64,000 nucleotides of DNA, taken from Opisthocomus hoazin (Eukaryota; Chordata; Aves; Opisthocomiformes; Opisthocomidae). Where the stretch lies: contig NC_134418.1 of the NCBI RefSeq assembly GCF_030867145.1, positions 6,692,802 through 6,756,801 on the forward strand, in the 5' to 3' direction. Under the pieces are notes generated by a model that did no database searches, was not told where the DNA came from, and worked only from the letters and a program-made list of their open reading frames with translations. Numbering within the stretch: position 1 is the first letter of the stretch; every line of letters begins with the position of its first letter. The translations under genes and the position numbers were made by a program. Below are positions 14,572 to 29,723 of this stretch, piece by piece.

Positions 14572-14622
14572 AAAGCACTGGAAAGGACTACCCCAGGTTA
14601 TCTAGTCTATCTTCTAGGGAGG
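14572..14622 (-). mobile_element. Possible decayed CR1 3' tail
   Basis: The sequence actggaaaggactaccccag followed by gttatctagtctatcttct resembles the minus-sense CR1 3' UTR (ggaaggacc, tcatctagtccaacc). The octamer tail is not recognisable, so this is weak. Confidence 0.35.
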
Positions 14623-17600
14623 ATCTGGATCATCCAAAATCTTCCTAACATGCTACCAAAGATTTTTTGGCCCTAGATGTAGTGGAGGCCAGGGCTTAGG
14701 TGCAATGAACATGAAGTGAAGTAGGATGATCCATGACCCCCAGAGGAGGCATGAGATGTTTGCCTTGAGAAGAATCAATAGCATTCAGCCCACAACTGAA
14801 ATGCCTTGGGGAAAAAACTTAAAATGCAGCAGGTCATGGTGTAAGAACAGGGTGGAGGCTCACTGGTGAGTTGGAGCACTTGGGCAGTATGCTTCTATGT
14901 GTATTTGCCCAGGGATAATCAAACAAGTCCTCACATTGCTGTTTTTCTTCCCTTTTGGAGACTACAAATAAGTTCTCATCTCTAACTGGACACTCCTTGT
15001 GTCTCTTTGGGTATCATCCCTAGCCAGTTTTTCGTTCAAAGTTTAATGGCAAGACATATGCACACAGATAGCAAGCTTTGTTTCCTTAGGAAATCAGACT
15101 AAAAATTCAATTAACAAACCAAACAGTGTCAAACTCTACCTTGAAACTTCAGTTACTTATTAGCTTTGCCTTTGCAGGTGCTGAAGACAATAAAATTCCC
15201 AACATTGAAGCCCTAGTGAGATATTGAAAAGCAGCCAAGCTCCTAAGGCTGTGGCGCTGGAAATAATCTGTTTCCCTGCCAAAACCAGAAGAAAAGTTAA
15301 CAAGCAATTTAAGTTTCAAGGCAAGCCATTTTCACGTGTGTTATTCATTTATTTGTCTTTGCTATATAGGTTTTTGTTTCCCTTCGGTCCTTAACTTTTA
15401 ACTGTAAAAGGCTGCCAGGGACGAGAATGATGTGTTGTGGGAAGGAATTCAAAGGAGACTCAGACAACATAAAAGTGCTTGTTTTAGAGGCAGAGACAGA
15501 GGGGCTGAATCAAGTCAACTCTGCTAGATCACAACAGCCAAATACATGAGTAGGACTAAGGTGATACCATAAAGAAAGTCATCAGCCCACCTAACCCAGG
15601 GAGAAGCCACAACATAAATCAGGCTGCTCAGATTCACCAGTGATGTTTTATTGATTGTGCTTTGTGGTTGCACTGCCTGGAGGGGAAATTCAGATTTAGC
15701 TGCTCCAGCTCTGCCACCCTCAGCTATCCAAGCCACAGGCTCCTGCATTAGAAAATCCATCTGTAAAGCCAGAAACAAAATGCAAGCTCTCAGCAGAATG
15801 CCCTGCAAAGGTCCAGTGAATAAGCTTGCTATAGCAATGGTTGTCCCTCTAATAACCTCCTTTTCAAGGAAAAACTCAAACTATTGCAATGATCTACTCT
15901 GGTGAGAGTCCTGGAATGTTCACCACCTTTCCCAGCCTTCTCATGCCCCATGAAACCCTTTAACTCAGTCCCAGAGTGTGATTACTGAACTCCTACTTTA
16001 AGTCCCTGTATTTCAGGTGCTGCTGCTTTCCCATACGAGCAAGCTGTGGGTCACCACTGACTGCTTCTGCTGTTCAGCCATCCAAGCAGACTCCAGAGGA
16101 GGGGCCGTGGGTGCCTGTTCACTGTTAAATCCACCCCAGCAAAGCCCTTTGGATCAAAGTACACTTTAGAGTGATTAAAAGGTAAATCATAGTCATTTGC
16201 ACTTCAGCTCCCAGGATTTTTTTTTTTCTGAACTCAGTGACTGAATTGCAATTGGAAGGTTAATTCCAGAGGCATATGTCCATGTATTCCCCTCTTTCCT
16301 TCCACCACCATTTTTGAACACTCCTGGATCTGAAAATGTAGATTGTTCTTTGCTTCTCATCGTGGTAGAGCAGTCTCAGGACTGAGGCACTAGAGCTATC
16401 CAAAGAGCAAGGGTAGAAGAAACAAGGTTGGAAACACTAAGGAGAGACCCTGGCATCTCCAGGCCACCAAGTCTCAGCACAGAGAGCAAGGATTTACAAG
16501 ATCTGCAGATCTGCCCCAAGAAACCTTCGACAGGAGTCTGGATCAGAAGGAAAGAGTAGTAGTAGACCACCCATAGTCTATTGGATGCTGATTCATCATC
16601 AAAGCACTGTGATTTCCTACAAGATCCCCTTCCTACTCAAACCCACATCCTTGTCTTATCTTCAGCTGTCTCCTCTTGTTCTTTCTTCCTTTGGTTCCCA
16701 CGCACAACCTTGTAAGCCACAGGCTGACAGATTGCAGCTTGGCCAGGCAGTGAGCAAAACACTGATTCTGGAGCCAGAGCAGCTGCCAGAACAACCCAGG
16801 AGCAAAAACCACTTCATCCTTTGGAAAAGGAACAAATGGGAAAGAAGCGTCAAAGGCACCAGCACTGCCAAGGTCATGCAGAGTCAGGGGAAGGGAGACC
16901 TAATGTGTCTCAGATGCCTGACGGGCTGGAGGAACAAGCAGCTGCTGAGGCTTTTTGCAGAGCAGGGGATGACTGAACAAAGAGCTCAGATGCACCAGGT
17001 AGCCATCTGTGGTGGTTTCAGAAGGTATCGCTCCACAGATCACTGTTCTTCTGCCAAAGGGATGGAGCAGACAGACAGAAGCAGTAACATTTTGGATCAA
17101 CTGCTATAAGACACAGAGCTCATTCGTTGGACCCTCATGGTTCAGTTTTGCACCTAACCCACCCACTCTGTCATCAAGCCAAGTAACAATTGGAAAGTCT
17201 GACCAAGTTTTGCAGATCAGTTGCTATCCAGTGAAATTTGTCACCATGGGCTTTTCTTTTCCCAAAGAAATCATTCTAGCTGTGACAGGATGTCTCAAAG
17301 ATTCACAGTTCTTTCCAGCTGTGCAGTCTGTGAACATGTCATTGTGCTTCAGTATTAGCATATGTCTATGTAACATTTCTAATTAATATTAAATGTTCGG
17401 GTGTTGTTTATTTACAGAGCTCAGGATCATGATGACAGACCCATTGAAGTGCAGAACCGCCAGTCAGCAAGCATATTCTTCATAATTAAAAGCCTTTTCC
17501 CAAGTCAAACACCTGTTTCTAATCCTTTAATTTGTATCTGCATGCCAAACACTGTCATTCCGAAAATCAGCAGCACAGCACTAGACAGCCACCTCTTCAT

Positions 17601-20600
17601 TGGTCCTTCTGTAAAAGCAGCTGCCTGTCTCAAAGGCCACCTTGGAGAAATAAGCCCCAACAGGTCATGTGTCATGTAGGGAGAAGCAGCTGGTCTGCAA
17701 GACCCAGCAGCAGGGAAAGGCCACCACAATGATAGTTAAGGCAGTCCCTTAAAGTGGTTCTTCACTCTCTGTTAAGATCCCCTTTGAGCATGAAGCCATG
17801 TGCACACCCCTGACCAGCAGCATGCAGGTTTCCACGGTTTCATGGACAACCAGCAGTTCACAGCTTTGACTCAGGTTCTGCTGCTTCGTACTTTTACATA
17901 GCTGTGTACATGTCTAGCCAAACTAACTCTATTTGGAAGAAAAATAATTTTCCCTTGCTCAGGGACTAACCACAACATCCTTATCCACACTGATTAACCT
18001 CTTTCTGTTCTTTCATCCTTTACTACATTGCTCCAGTGACAACTTCAGAAGATGATTTAAAATTCAAGGGATGGCCATAATCTTGCCCGCAGGGAACAGA
18101 GTCGAAGACGCCTCAAAATACTTGCTTTAGCAGTAGCTCTGAAGTTCTCACAGCTACAACACACTCTATGGGTATCAGGCTTTAGGCACTGACTTTGTAG
18201 ACTCATATGCGCATTAGTTCCAGATATTCTATGCATTAAATTAGGCCATGAAAGTGCTTAGACCTCAAAGCAAAAACACCATAGATGCTGAAAATTACCT
18301 GAGCATTGATAATCAGCAGAGAATTCGCAAACACACTTGCAGCCAAAGTGTTGGACAAGTCTACAGGATCGGTCTGTAGTCTGGAATATTCCACATAGAA
18401 GGATCACAGACTTGAAGCTCTACCTTTTCATACAACAGCTTTTGCCATCACTCTTCACCGTGATCAGCAGCTACCACATGAGCCACTTTGCCCTAGTTCA
18501 CTCTCCGTAATAAAAGCATGGCTGGGATCAGACTTGCTGACCCCATACATGTTTCTTTCATGCCTTAGGACCCCATGTGAGTAGATAAGGTGCATACACG
18601 CATACTTCCCAAAGGTTGTTCAACCCTCAAAAAAGTAAAGAAGGGCTTGGTGTGGGACAGAGATATTGAGAAAGGTCTTCCTGAATCCCATCAAGCTTCA
18701 GGAAGTTAACTGCAGCGACTAGGAAGCCTGCTCACCAACGGTAAGTTGGGCATCTCCAGCAGATGATATGACCATCCTGATGGACACGAATTACTCCGGC
18801 AGTCTCCAAAGGCTCAGGGGCAAGAGACCATCAGTTATTTACTGATTCATCTGACTAAGCACAGATGTCTACACCAAAGGCACCTCCATCTCAGCCCACC
18901 TCCCCAGGCTCTTTGTCAGCAGTGGAGAGAAAGCACACCAGGTGTGGGTCGTCTCATCCCGACATGAATGTCGGAAACAGATCTGGTGAATTACCTGCCA
19001 TTTTAACACCCCTGTTTCTCTCCACTGTTTAAGCAGTCTTGGGTAGGGGTAGCTCAGCAGACATCCCCACTGCAGACGCTCTGTTCCCCTGAGATGAAGC
19101 CTGTCCTAGCCTAGCCTTAGCATGTTCCCTGCCCAAATTCCCAAAAGTGGCAGCTCTGCAAAGGGTGAGGTGTTGTTACCCCAATCTTGAGGCAGGGAAG
19201 ATGAATATGATGAACCCTCAAGCATTTTTCCAGCCTTGCTTTCTATGACTCCTTGTTTAAATCATCCACGGTGTTATTAACCTGGTTTAAATACCCATGC
19301 ACTGACACTTAAGGGACACCTGCCCTGCAAGAGAAATGCTCAGGGTTTTGTTGAAATCAGAGTTGTTATAAACACACTGGGCTTTCTCAAGGTATAAAGG
19401 CTGTGTTTAATTCCTATTCACAGGGTAACAAGAGGCAAGATTCAGCAAATGGAAAGAGTTATTTAAACCAGAAGCATAAAGGTCAAGCCATATACGTGGC
19501 TTCATGTACAGATTTATACTGGAAAGGAAGTGCAGCCAGACCATAGAGCACCTGTGTAGTAGGGCCAGTGGAGGAAAAAACTAAGGTTGAGTTTAGACCT
19601 TGGTGGGTTTCTGAGGGCATTAACTGGTTTAGATGGCTAGGAAAGCAGAGAGCTGACTTGACAGCTCGGGCAACCCCTTCCCACACCACGCGCCCAAAGG
19701 CAGCTACAACATTCCAACACTTTCCATGAGCAGGTTGCTATGGCGTTTTCTAAAAATCCCTGCTCCTGCCCAGCTCTCCTGCAGAGATTGATCTCCTTGC
19801 TGCAAGATAAATGCTCTCTCTGCAGCTATTGCCACTGCATTAAAAGACCGATTAGGTCATTAAGCTTATCTCAGGGCCAGTGCAAGATTTTCCCTAATGT
19901 ATAGTTTCCAGTGCTTTGTCCAGGCTTCTAATGACTTCTCCACTACTGAGCTAGGCTGTGTGGCATAAAAGCGCCTTGAAATGACGGGGTAACGATGTTT
20001 CTGCCAAGGGAAGCTGCTGTTTGCAAATTTTTTTTTCCCTGACTCCTTCAGATTTTACACCATTTTTCAGGGCTGGGAAACAGCCGAAGCGCTGTTGTTA
20101 GTAGTGAGCAGCCAAAGCAGAGGAAGGAGGAAAAAAAATGGAGCCATTCTTCTAACCATATGTCTGTTCCCCATGTCTGTCTAGAGAGTGCAATTAGCAA
20201 TAGATAATCACTCAGTTTAGAAACGCTAGACCCTGTAGGCAGCTTTTGTGACTGAACACAAGGGATATACAGTATTAAGTAGTTACTCTGCCGCAAGAGA
20301 TAATTCTCAGTAACACTCAGTGGGTCAGAAATCATGACCGCAATCAAATTCAGCTTTTACATCTTGGTCCAATAAAAATATATCAGGTGCATTTAGAAAC
20401 TGAATAAGAAACTTGCATACAAGCAAACATAAAACAGGAACTTTCCTTTCATGTTCCCCTGCCCATCTTTTTTAGGTTTGCTCTACGTTAGAGAAAGAGT
20501 AGGCTGAGAACTTTCGCCTCTTCAACACACTGAATTTGTTGCAAGGTGGCTCTTCCTCGCAGCTCAACCAGCTGGTGAGATCCATGGGTAGAAGAACGGG

Positions 20601-23600
20601 GGCAGAAGTTCAAGCTCCCGCTTCGAAAGCTTTCCCCACCTACAGAGACGTGCCCTGCATCTTCCAAGGCATCTCGTTCCTTTCCTCCCCTTACTGCTTC
20701 TGGGATGGAGTTACTGTAGCTGGCATGGAGCTGCAGAGACACACGTTGCTGGGAAGCCCTGGCAGCAGATGCAGCAGGGAAGAAAGCCTCAAGGCTGGCC
20801 CAGCAGTTGAGCCCCAGAAACTCGTGACATAGATGACTTTCCCATTGAGAAATGCAAGCCAAGGAGGTCAGAGAGCTGATTCCTGTTTCCAGCCTGCTGA
20901 GACAGACTATGTGACCAAGGGAAACTCTCCTGTTTCTTAGGCCATTGCTCGGCACCTTTGCATCACATCTCTTTGGAGCAGGAGCAGCGCTAGTTGTCTG
21001 AGCTTCGGCCGCTGCGAGGGGATCTGGCCATCAACTTATATATTTAAGCACCTCTACAACACAAGCTCACCAATCCTCTCCCGGCTGTAAGAGCAAGCAG
21101 GGTGGATTTTTCCGAAGTGCTGAAAGAAACTTCTGCGAACCAACTCAGTTTCTAGAGATGAGAAGATGCATAACTGCGAGGAAGAGCAGCTTCCCTTGGC
21201 CCCATCCAGGCAGCTTTAGTTATGTTCTTATTAGCTGCCTCATGAGGCCCTTCACTAATGCACAAAGTACTTCGTGACAGGATAGCAAGGTGCCACGTTA
21301 CAAAAACCCAGGCATCAGTTTTACCAGGTGAGACTCCTATCGCAGATCCATCATTACTGCTGCTTCTGAGAATGAAAGTGGGTTGGCTACAAGAAGTAAA
21401 GAGAGGGCAAGGGCCTACTCCCCTAAAGCCATAAAACAAAACTAAAAAAACCCACCCCCTCCATCTTCCACCAAGACCCCAGTGAAGTTAAAATGAAAAA
21501 CCTTAGGCTCGGGAAGAAAAGTCAGCGTTGGGTAAAGCCTAGGAATCCCAAGGACCATTCCCAGAATGCTCCCATCTTGATCTTGCAGACAACTAATTTG
21601 CTTTGCCCCAGGATAAATCCCACTGAAGGGCTCACACTGGCATCACATTACTGATAGTCTTCTAATTTGAGATAATTTCACAACCCCACAACTGCAATCA
21701 ACAGTCCTGCAGTGCTCCAGCCAGAGCCAGGGGGTTGCACACACATCTTCCTGCCCTGTGCCCTCCACCTTCCTCCAAAAGCCAAGACAGACGGATCTCT
21801 TTCAACTCTGCTGTATTTTAGGTTGGTGTGTTGGCTGCCTGGAAGTGCTTTCGTCTGAGCAGTTTTATTAGAAGTCATATGAGAAGCCAGCTTTGGTGAT
21901 AAGTATGGATAGCGATGTACGCATGGCTTGCTTTCGACAAATGTTATTGGGGCTTTTCTTAATAAGGCAATAGGGTAAAAAGCCTTGAGATGTATTTGTC
22001 AGTTAAGTCTGGAAGAAGTTTTTATCAAGGAAACTATTTGACATCTACAACTCTTACTTGGTTCATAAGACAACCTGTTTCGACGTGATATTTTTTAGAT
22101 ATCAATGTGCAAGGTTAAATATGACATTATAACTCAAGGTTTTTGTGTCATAAATGTGACTGTAGTTGTACTAAATCAACAGAATACGGTAGCCCAAATT
22201 TACTGCAGAGTCACAGCACAAATAGTTAATGCATGGATATTGCTTTACCTGGTTTAGAGGTAAAAGGGTTGTTAAGAACACCACTCTGGAGCAGTTCCCC
22301 AAGGCTGTACTGCAACGGCTGTCATTCATCTTCCATCCAGCCTGCCAGGCTTTTGAGTATGTTGAAAGAGACTTTGATTTTAGCAATAAAAAAAGGTAGT
22401 TTGAATTTTGCTTGTTTTGTTGCAGTGCAAGCACAACTCCCTGAGAATAATCTCATGTGTTTCATTTTAAAGCGACGAGTCTTTCAAAACTATCAGCTTA
22501 GCAAACATGGTTTTACCTTCATGACAGAAATGGAACCTACTTGCTTCTCAAAAAGCAGCTCCCTTCAATCTGAATAACTTTTGTATAAACAGTAAAAAAA
22601 AAAAGTTAACAAAATAAAGTGATCAGCATTAATACGCACGCAACCAGTTTTGCAAGCAGTGTGCCTTGTATCTGCAGCTACCTTCTCTCTTGTTTTTTGG
22701 TAATAACACCTTCCATAGGTCCCTCTATCTTCGAAAACTATCCTCCATATGTGTTACCGTGTTAAGAAAGATGAGCAGAGGTAGGAAGTCAGACACCATA
22801 TTAGCTCACCAATGCCATGTGCCTTGGAAGTGTTAGAAAGAATGACATAAAGCCTATATTAACGGGAGATCATTGTCATATGTTGTTTTATTTTTTTTTA
22901 ATCAAAGCCAATTTGAAACAACTCAGATGAGTTACACAGAGGGGGTGGAATCTACCTTTTCACAACTACCACATCTCTGTGCTTTTTGGAAGGGAGATTT
23001 TCCATCTCTTGTTTGTGTAGATCAGTGCGATTTGTTTGCACCTGGATGTTAAAAAAAGAAGTGGTTTTGTGCTTGCCTGATAGTTTCCATGAGCATATTG
23101 CTTTGGGTTTTTGTGATGGTCTCACTGCGTTAATTCTTCTGGAATGGTTGAGAAAATTCATCTCTGAAATCAACTTTGGGCAAAAGATTATGCAACTTCA
23201 CCCCAATGTTTGGAGGCTGACTAGATTATGCATCAGTTTGTTTCTGCTGGAAAACAAGTTTTTGTCAAAAGTAATTTATATTCTACAATGAAATCTTTTT
23301 TGTAGTACCTTCAAATCCTTTTTCAGCAGGACATTTCCAACTAAAACAAATATTCAAATATACTTTGCTTTTCAAAGGACAGATTGCAGAGTGAAAGTTG
23401 AAGTGGAATGGAAACAAAACCTTTTTTATTTAAATTAAAAGAACAAGCAATGTTCTTTTACTTTAATATTTTCCTCGGGGTTAGAAAATAAATAGCTATA
23501 TAATAAAATGAATTAAAACAACATCGGTAGGATTCCAGACATTATTCTTAAAAAGAAAAATGAAATATAGTTCTGTGTATAGAGCTGCATTTATAGATTT

Positions 23601-24526
23601 TTTTGTTGTTGTTACGGTCATTTATTTTGAGAGAGAGGAGGGTTATTTGTACCGTTATGGTTTCTTACCAGGATTATAGTTTCTCATAAGATGATATTGC
23701 TCCATCATACAAGGCTCTGGGTTACTTCGATAGGTTTTGATATAACTTTGAATTTCATAGCAGGGGCAGGGGAAACTTGAATAGAAAACTTAGCTGACTT
23801 TTTTCCTTTCAGTCCTCAGTTCCTGTTCACGTATGTTTATAGCCTCTTCCAAGGATGATAACTTCTTTGAAAGGGTTGCAATTTGAGCATTTTTATACAC
23901 CCCAGGTGTATTGCACCTATATAACTCTTATTACCATATAACTCTTTCTAACTATAAAACTCCTTTAGGGAACATAATATTGCTTGCATTAACTCAGGAG
24001 CGAGGAGCCAGTCGACAGGATCTGGGGCACCTCGCGCAGGGCATTGCACATGTCCACGTCCTTTATTCTGGGATGAAACAGGCCCAAGAGCCCTTTTATT
24101 CCTCTTCATGGCCAAATAGATTATAAAAACATTTCTTCACAGGAGTGGCTCCGCAGATAAGAAATGTTTATCAGGATTCAACAGGAGTGAATTTAATTTC
24201 AATAAGTGTTATCTCTAACTTGGCTATTGCGCACCTGATGCCTTCTCACGCTATGCTTTGACGGAAATAATGCAACGCCATTACTGGCGATGAAAAACCA
24301 ATAGCAGGAGATGAGAGACAAAGCTTGTTGCACAGATGAATATTTATAGCTGCATCATGACCATCTATTTTCTTGGATTACACTAGAAGATATGATAACA
24401 ACACCAAAGGAAATTGCTTTATGAATTTAATACCCATATATTTTCTGTACTGATTTCATTCATTTAGGTTTGGTGGCATTTTATGTGGATGGTAAACTAT
24501 GTTCTATCATTATTCTTATTACAGCT

Positions 24527-24545
24527 AACAATAATCATTATTGTT
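24527..24545. repeat. 9-bp inverted repeat with SOX-like halves
   Basis: aacaataat and attattgtt flank a single C and are perfect reverse complements. Each half carries the AACAAT/ATTGTT core bound by SOX proteins. Any binding is inference. Confidence 0.55.
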
Positions 24546-27500
24546 GTTGTAATTAATTGCCAATTTCCTCATAAAAATCTTCTATAAAAGCAACCAGAAG
24601 AAAGATACAATAACAATAGAAATAGATATACGGGGCATTTAGAAATTGCATAAGCGGTCACACTGCCTGAGATCTTGTGCTAAAGACTTCCTGCAGCTAA
24701 AATATGTCTCTGACATACTTAATGGCATTTTACTTGGCACTGAAGTGATGAGATTACATTCAAATTAGGAACTTGTGTCCTTTTTTAAAAAAGCAAATAC
24801 AGAGAGAAGTATTTTCAATTGCTTTGAAAACCTCTTAAAACTGCTCCAGTAGGGAAGAGAGGACTTGATTGTAATGAAACAGAAGCTGATTTAATAAGCA
24901 CCAGACGCAGAGTTTGGTGGGTTGTTGGGGTCGATGTAGTTTGAGAGTTAGCATGACTAGGCCGCTTAAGCAAAACAGTTAGCATAGCTGGACAGGCCAC
25001 TGGAAAGGACAGCTAAGAATAAACATGATGCGGGTTAGCAAAAAAAAGATGTGTTCAAGGACATGGAGACGGTCTGTTGCTATTGGCGTTAGTGCATAGT
25101 TACCAATCATAAGGGAATATGGGGTGCGTGAACAGCGCGTGATTTATGTCTGTAGCCTATAGCGTGATCGCGTGTGCAGATATGAAAAATGTATACAACC
25201 ACACAAGCAGACCAATAAAGGGGATTGGCTGTGCATTGTATCAATGTGTGAGAGTCATTCCTGTCCCTGCATGGATGCTGAAACTCGGCAGTGGGTCTAT
25301 CCAGCTCCCAAACTTTTTTAACAGGAAGCAGAATGCAGAACCCCCATCTGAAGTACAGAGGATGAAGAGACATACACAGGCATGATTCAATGCCCAAAAT
25401 GGGTTCCTTGGGCCATCTGGGATGCACTGGGGTATCCGACAGCCTCCTAGAGTGGGCACAAACCACACAGGCCCTTTGGAAGCCCCATGCGTTTCTCTGT
25501 AATGGGATATTTGGGGCATGTCAGATAGCACCTAGTGTCTCCTTAAAGTCCCTGGAAGCTCCAGGGAGTTTTCCTTGATCAATGTCTCCTCCATCCATGC
25601 CACAGCCAGGCCCATCTCTCTCCTGTAAAGATGAGTCAAGAAAATAGAAATACCTTCTACAACAGTCAAAGTTTAGTTCTTCCAACCCTTAAAATGCCAT
25701 TTCAGCCACAGGCCCTAGCCAAGCTCCTGTTGGTTACCTGATGTCTCCTGGAGCTGGACCACGGCACGCTACGCTGACCCATCTCCACCCTGAGAAATCA
25801 TGGCTCTTGCCCTCACCTGGGCAGGGCTGCTCATGCTCTCTCCTACACCTTCTTCACTACCCACCAACACCTAAAATGGAAGAAATTAGAGGATCCCACA
25901 GTTGGTAAATTTGCTAGTTTTCAGCAATGCCTGCTTCAACCTGCCTCACTTTCCACTATAAACTGTGATTCAGCCTTCAGTGTTATTTCACATCGATACT
26001 AAAGCCTATTGACTAATTATACAGTTTCTACAGATTTTTCCCTAAATCTCTAGCTGGACTAGGTCTGTATCTTTAATTCTCATGCTCAGCACAAATAAAT
26101 AACACTGCACAAAGCATTAACAGGGGTCAAGCCATCTCCCATATTTGTCACTGCTGTTTTTATTGCTACACAAACACAAGAAGTGATATGAGCTAGAAAC
26201 AATCTCTTTGAAAACATGATGCTAAGAGGTGTCTTTGAAGAGGTCCAGAGTCCACAGACAGTCCTAAAACCAACAGGCTTTCCAAATATTCTCCTCTTAA
26301 CAAAAGGAGCAATTAAGCTCACTTCCCTAAAGCCACCATGGAAATGGGGTTGTGTTTAACCTGATCCATCTCACTGTTGGAGAGGGAACTGCAGCAGCAC
26401 AGGAGCAAACACTTGGAGTAGCTGGTCTCACTGCCAAGAAAACAATGTTGTGAAAGAAGTAGACACAGGTGACAAGGATGTATTTTTGAGCTTAATACAT
26501 GAAGAAGCAGAGGGAAGGGGCTCTGGTTATTAGCTGGCTGCTGGCAGGTCAGGCTGGGCAACCAAAATAAGATGTTAAAGAGAAGTCAAGGGCAGGTTCT
26601 GGGTCCCCTGAAAGGATGCACCGAGCTCACCATGCAACAGCCACGTTTCTCTATGTTTTCATGCATGATGAAAAGCATGGGTGACAACTTCAGCACATGG
26701 GAGAGGTGTCACTGCCTCGGACAGGTCCCTCTGTGCCAGTGTCTCTCCTTTCTCCACTGGTGCTTCAGATAGCAACCGGTCCCACCGCTCTCACCACCTT
26801 GCTTGGCGCTCAAGGTCACCATGGAAATCCCCCTTATCTCTCCCAGCCTCTCCTATGACATTCCTTAGCTGGCTTTTCTCTCACCGCAGTTGGTGTATTC
26901 TGTAACACATAACTATATTTTAGCCACGTTTGTGGGGAGACTGAATTACCACTACTTGTGCTACAGCAGTGCACACTGCAGTATTTACAGTCCCATTTCT
27001 TGAGGCACCATACAGATGGGTTTGAAGAGACTGTCCCTTTCCTGAGCTGGGTATAGATGAAGTAGGCAAAGAAAGACCCGGGAAATTTATTACAGTTATT
27101 CAGCAGCAGAGCAAGGTAAAAAAAAAGTCAGTCCTATGCTTGGTGTTCTGCCCAGACAATTCCACCATTCCTGCCTTTTAATACATTTAACTTTCCCTTT
27201 AGCTGGCATTTTGTTGAAACAAACTTTACAGTCCATAGCATCAACGGTACTAAAATATGACAATTAATCACAGTCAGCCGCCAAGTTTTCACTGAGTTCA
27301 AGCATTTAAGTCACAATTAGCAGACACAATATTTCAGGATATCAGTTTAGTTGAAACATTGAAACACTGAATAAAACTTGATCTATGACATTGGCAGAGA
27401 TGCAACCAACCCATAATTGTACAGCTGTATTCATCACAATTTATCTAGCCTCCATCAAACATTGCTGCGTTCACCAGGCCGTGAAGGAAAGGACTATAGA

Positions 27501-29723
27501 TGATCACTGAATCTGCAGTGATGATGGTTCAAGCCTAGTTTGCCTCACAAATTTTCACACATGCGCAGCCAGTAAAGTTCCTAAGAACAAGCGCTTTAAG
27601 GCCAAAAAGACCAAGCTCTGCAGTAACAGGCTCCAGTAGCACCAGACCAGCTGTACATTCAGCTCCCAAAGATACTGCCAAAGCAATAGCAACCAGCTCC
27701 GAGCAAGCCAGGGCTCACCAACAGCTTTCTTACAGGTGAGACACTGCTCTGTTATTTACACCATTCCTCACTAGCAGAACAAACATCCCCTAAACTCCAA
27801 AAAAAAAGAAGGGAAAAAAAAATACCTTTTACTGTCAGGGAGCACTCTTTCTCCTTTCACCGCTGTCTCTGCAAGACCAATGCAGCATTTCAGAGAGGGG
27901 CTGCTAGAGGAGAGAGAGGATATTTGGAAGAGATTATTAGGTGACAGAGTAGCAGTTGAGAGGTCAGACTCTTAAGCCAGCTCACCAGAAAACTGGAGCT
28001 GCTTCAGCATCAGCTTCAGGTGCAGCTGAAAGGCTGGCACAGGTGAAGCAGATGGGGCTAAAACTGCACGTCCTGCTCGGGCTGTGGTTGCGCCTGTCTC
28101 CACTAACAGGGGTACAAGGAGGTCCTCACCTCTGAGCTACAGAATCCTCCCGAGTCCTCTTAATTGTACCTCACAGTTGGCTGAGGCATGAAAATCCCCT
28201 CCCCATCCGCTCCTCCAGGCTTTATTCAGCATCACCACCAACTTCGTACGCATTTCAGATCAAGTTATCAGAGAGGAATAAAAGCGATCTGGCATGTCTT
28301 GCTATAGCACTGGTGTCACTGTGTCTATCTCAGCCCACACTAGCACTGCAGTCTTCCAACCTGAAAGCTACTGCTGGAATCACAGATGTTATACACTTGG
28401 CATGACACCCGCAAAAAGAGACATATAAACAGACTATTCTCACAAAAGAGCATCTCATGAAAAATAAGCATTTCCCCCTCTCTCTGAAAAAAAATATTAA
28501 CTAAATGGTTGAAAGGAGAGAAACAAAAAGGGGAAATCAAAGAAAAAACATCCAAAAAATACTAGGACTGATTCGTTGTCTGGCAGTCACTGACGAATGA
28601 CAGGGTAGAAGAAGAAGAGGAAAAATTTACCCCAAAGCATTCAGGACAATGTGCCCAGTGAGACTAAAGTGTTGCTTACAAATAAGCTGCATGTAAAGGT
28701 ACCTTGTTGCACTGCACACAGCAGATACTGTGAAGGAAAATTATTCCCTTCATCTTCTCATACCCCTGGGCTTCCACGTGCCTGCTGTGCCTTCCCATTC
28801 CTCTGATGTCTGAGCAAGGTCACGGACAAGAGGCAAAGCCAAGACTGCTGGGTCTCTCTTCCCCTCAGTCCCCTGTGATTCAGCCCGAAGAGGCAGCACA
28901 TCATTGTCCTCTACTTGGTTACCTCGCTGGGGATGGCTGGCCAACCGCTGCTGTCATTCTCCATCCACCTGCACCCACCTACTGAAATGGAAAAGAGATC
29001 TTGAAGCCAAGCCTTTCATCCTGCCATACAGCTCTCTGGACGTTTGCCTCTCGTGTGAGCCTGCACTGACGCTCTACCACGCTGGGCAAGACGGTGTCTG
29101 CAGCCTGTACCCAGACTGCCCGGTATCCATCAACAACCTCTGCCTCCGAGCTGGGCCATTCCCTGCTCGGCACAAGCCATCTGGACTGTGACATCTTCAT
29201 GGTGTTGATATGGATGTCTTCGAGCTCTGAAAGCAATGGAGGCCCTGTCCAAGTCTCCGCATGTGACCAAAATGACCTACTTTCCCCACTTGTCTGGATT
29301 TAAGTGTCTTGTAAGCAGGTTGCACAGAGCCTATTTTTGGCTTGGCAAATGCATGCTCTTCTCCACAGTGGACTTCTTTAACTGATGGTGCTTAAGATGA
29401 TTTATGAGTTTCCAAGAGCCGAAGTCAAATCACATCACTGTGTTATTTTTGCATTATTATTCATGAATCCCATTCAAAGCTCAATTCAAAGGGCATCTGT
29501 AAAGCAGTTGGTGAAGAGCTGGAACACCTACTGTAATAAATGAGTCATTTCCCAGTGGAAAACGAAAAACTTACCATGTCAGCAAGATGACTGCACATGG
29601 CAGAGCATTGAGAGAAAGATGAAATGGGATTAAGGGAATGGAAATAAAAGGAAATCTTAAGAGATACAGAGAGAGCAGAATATATGAGCAGAAAGAGCCT
29701 CAGATGGAGTTGTATGAGGAATT

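Larger units (their letters stand above)
9086..29723. other. Intergenic gene desert
   Basis: About 20 kb without a recognisable exon, RNA gene or young transposon. Open frames (longest about 174 codons at 16585-17109) show no domain and no codon pattern like the SUCLG1 exons. It holds the palindromes at 9.5 and 24.5 kb, a possible old CR1 tail at 14.6 kb and several AT-rich homeodomain-site-like stretches (23.9-24.7 kb, 29.4-29.6 kb). Confidence 0.65.

Noticed and set aside
16585..17109. Plus-strand 174-codon frame
   Set aside because: No recognisable domain; overlapping antisense frames suggest chance absence of stops.
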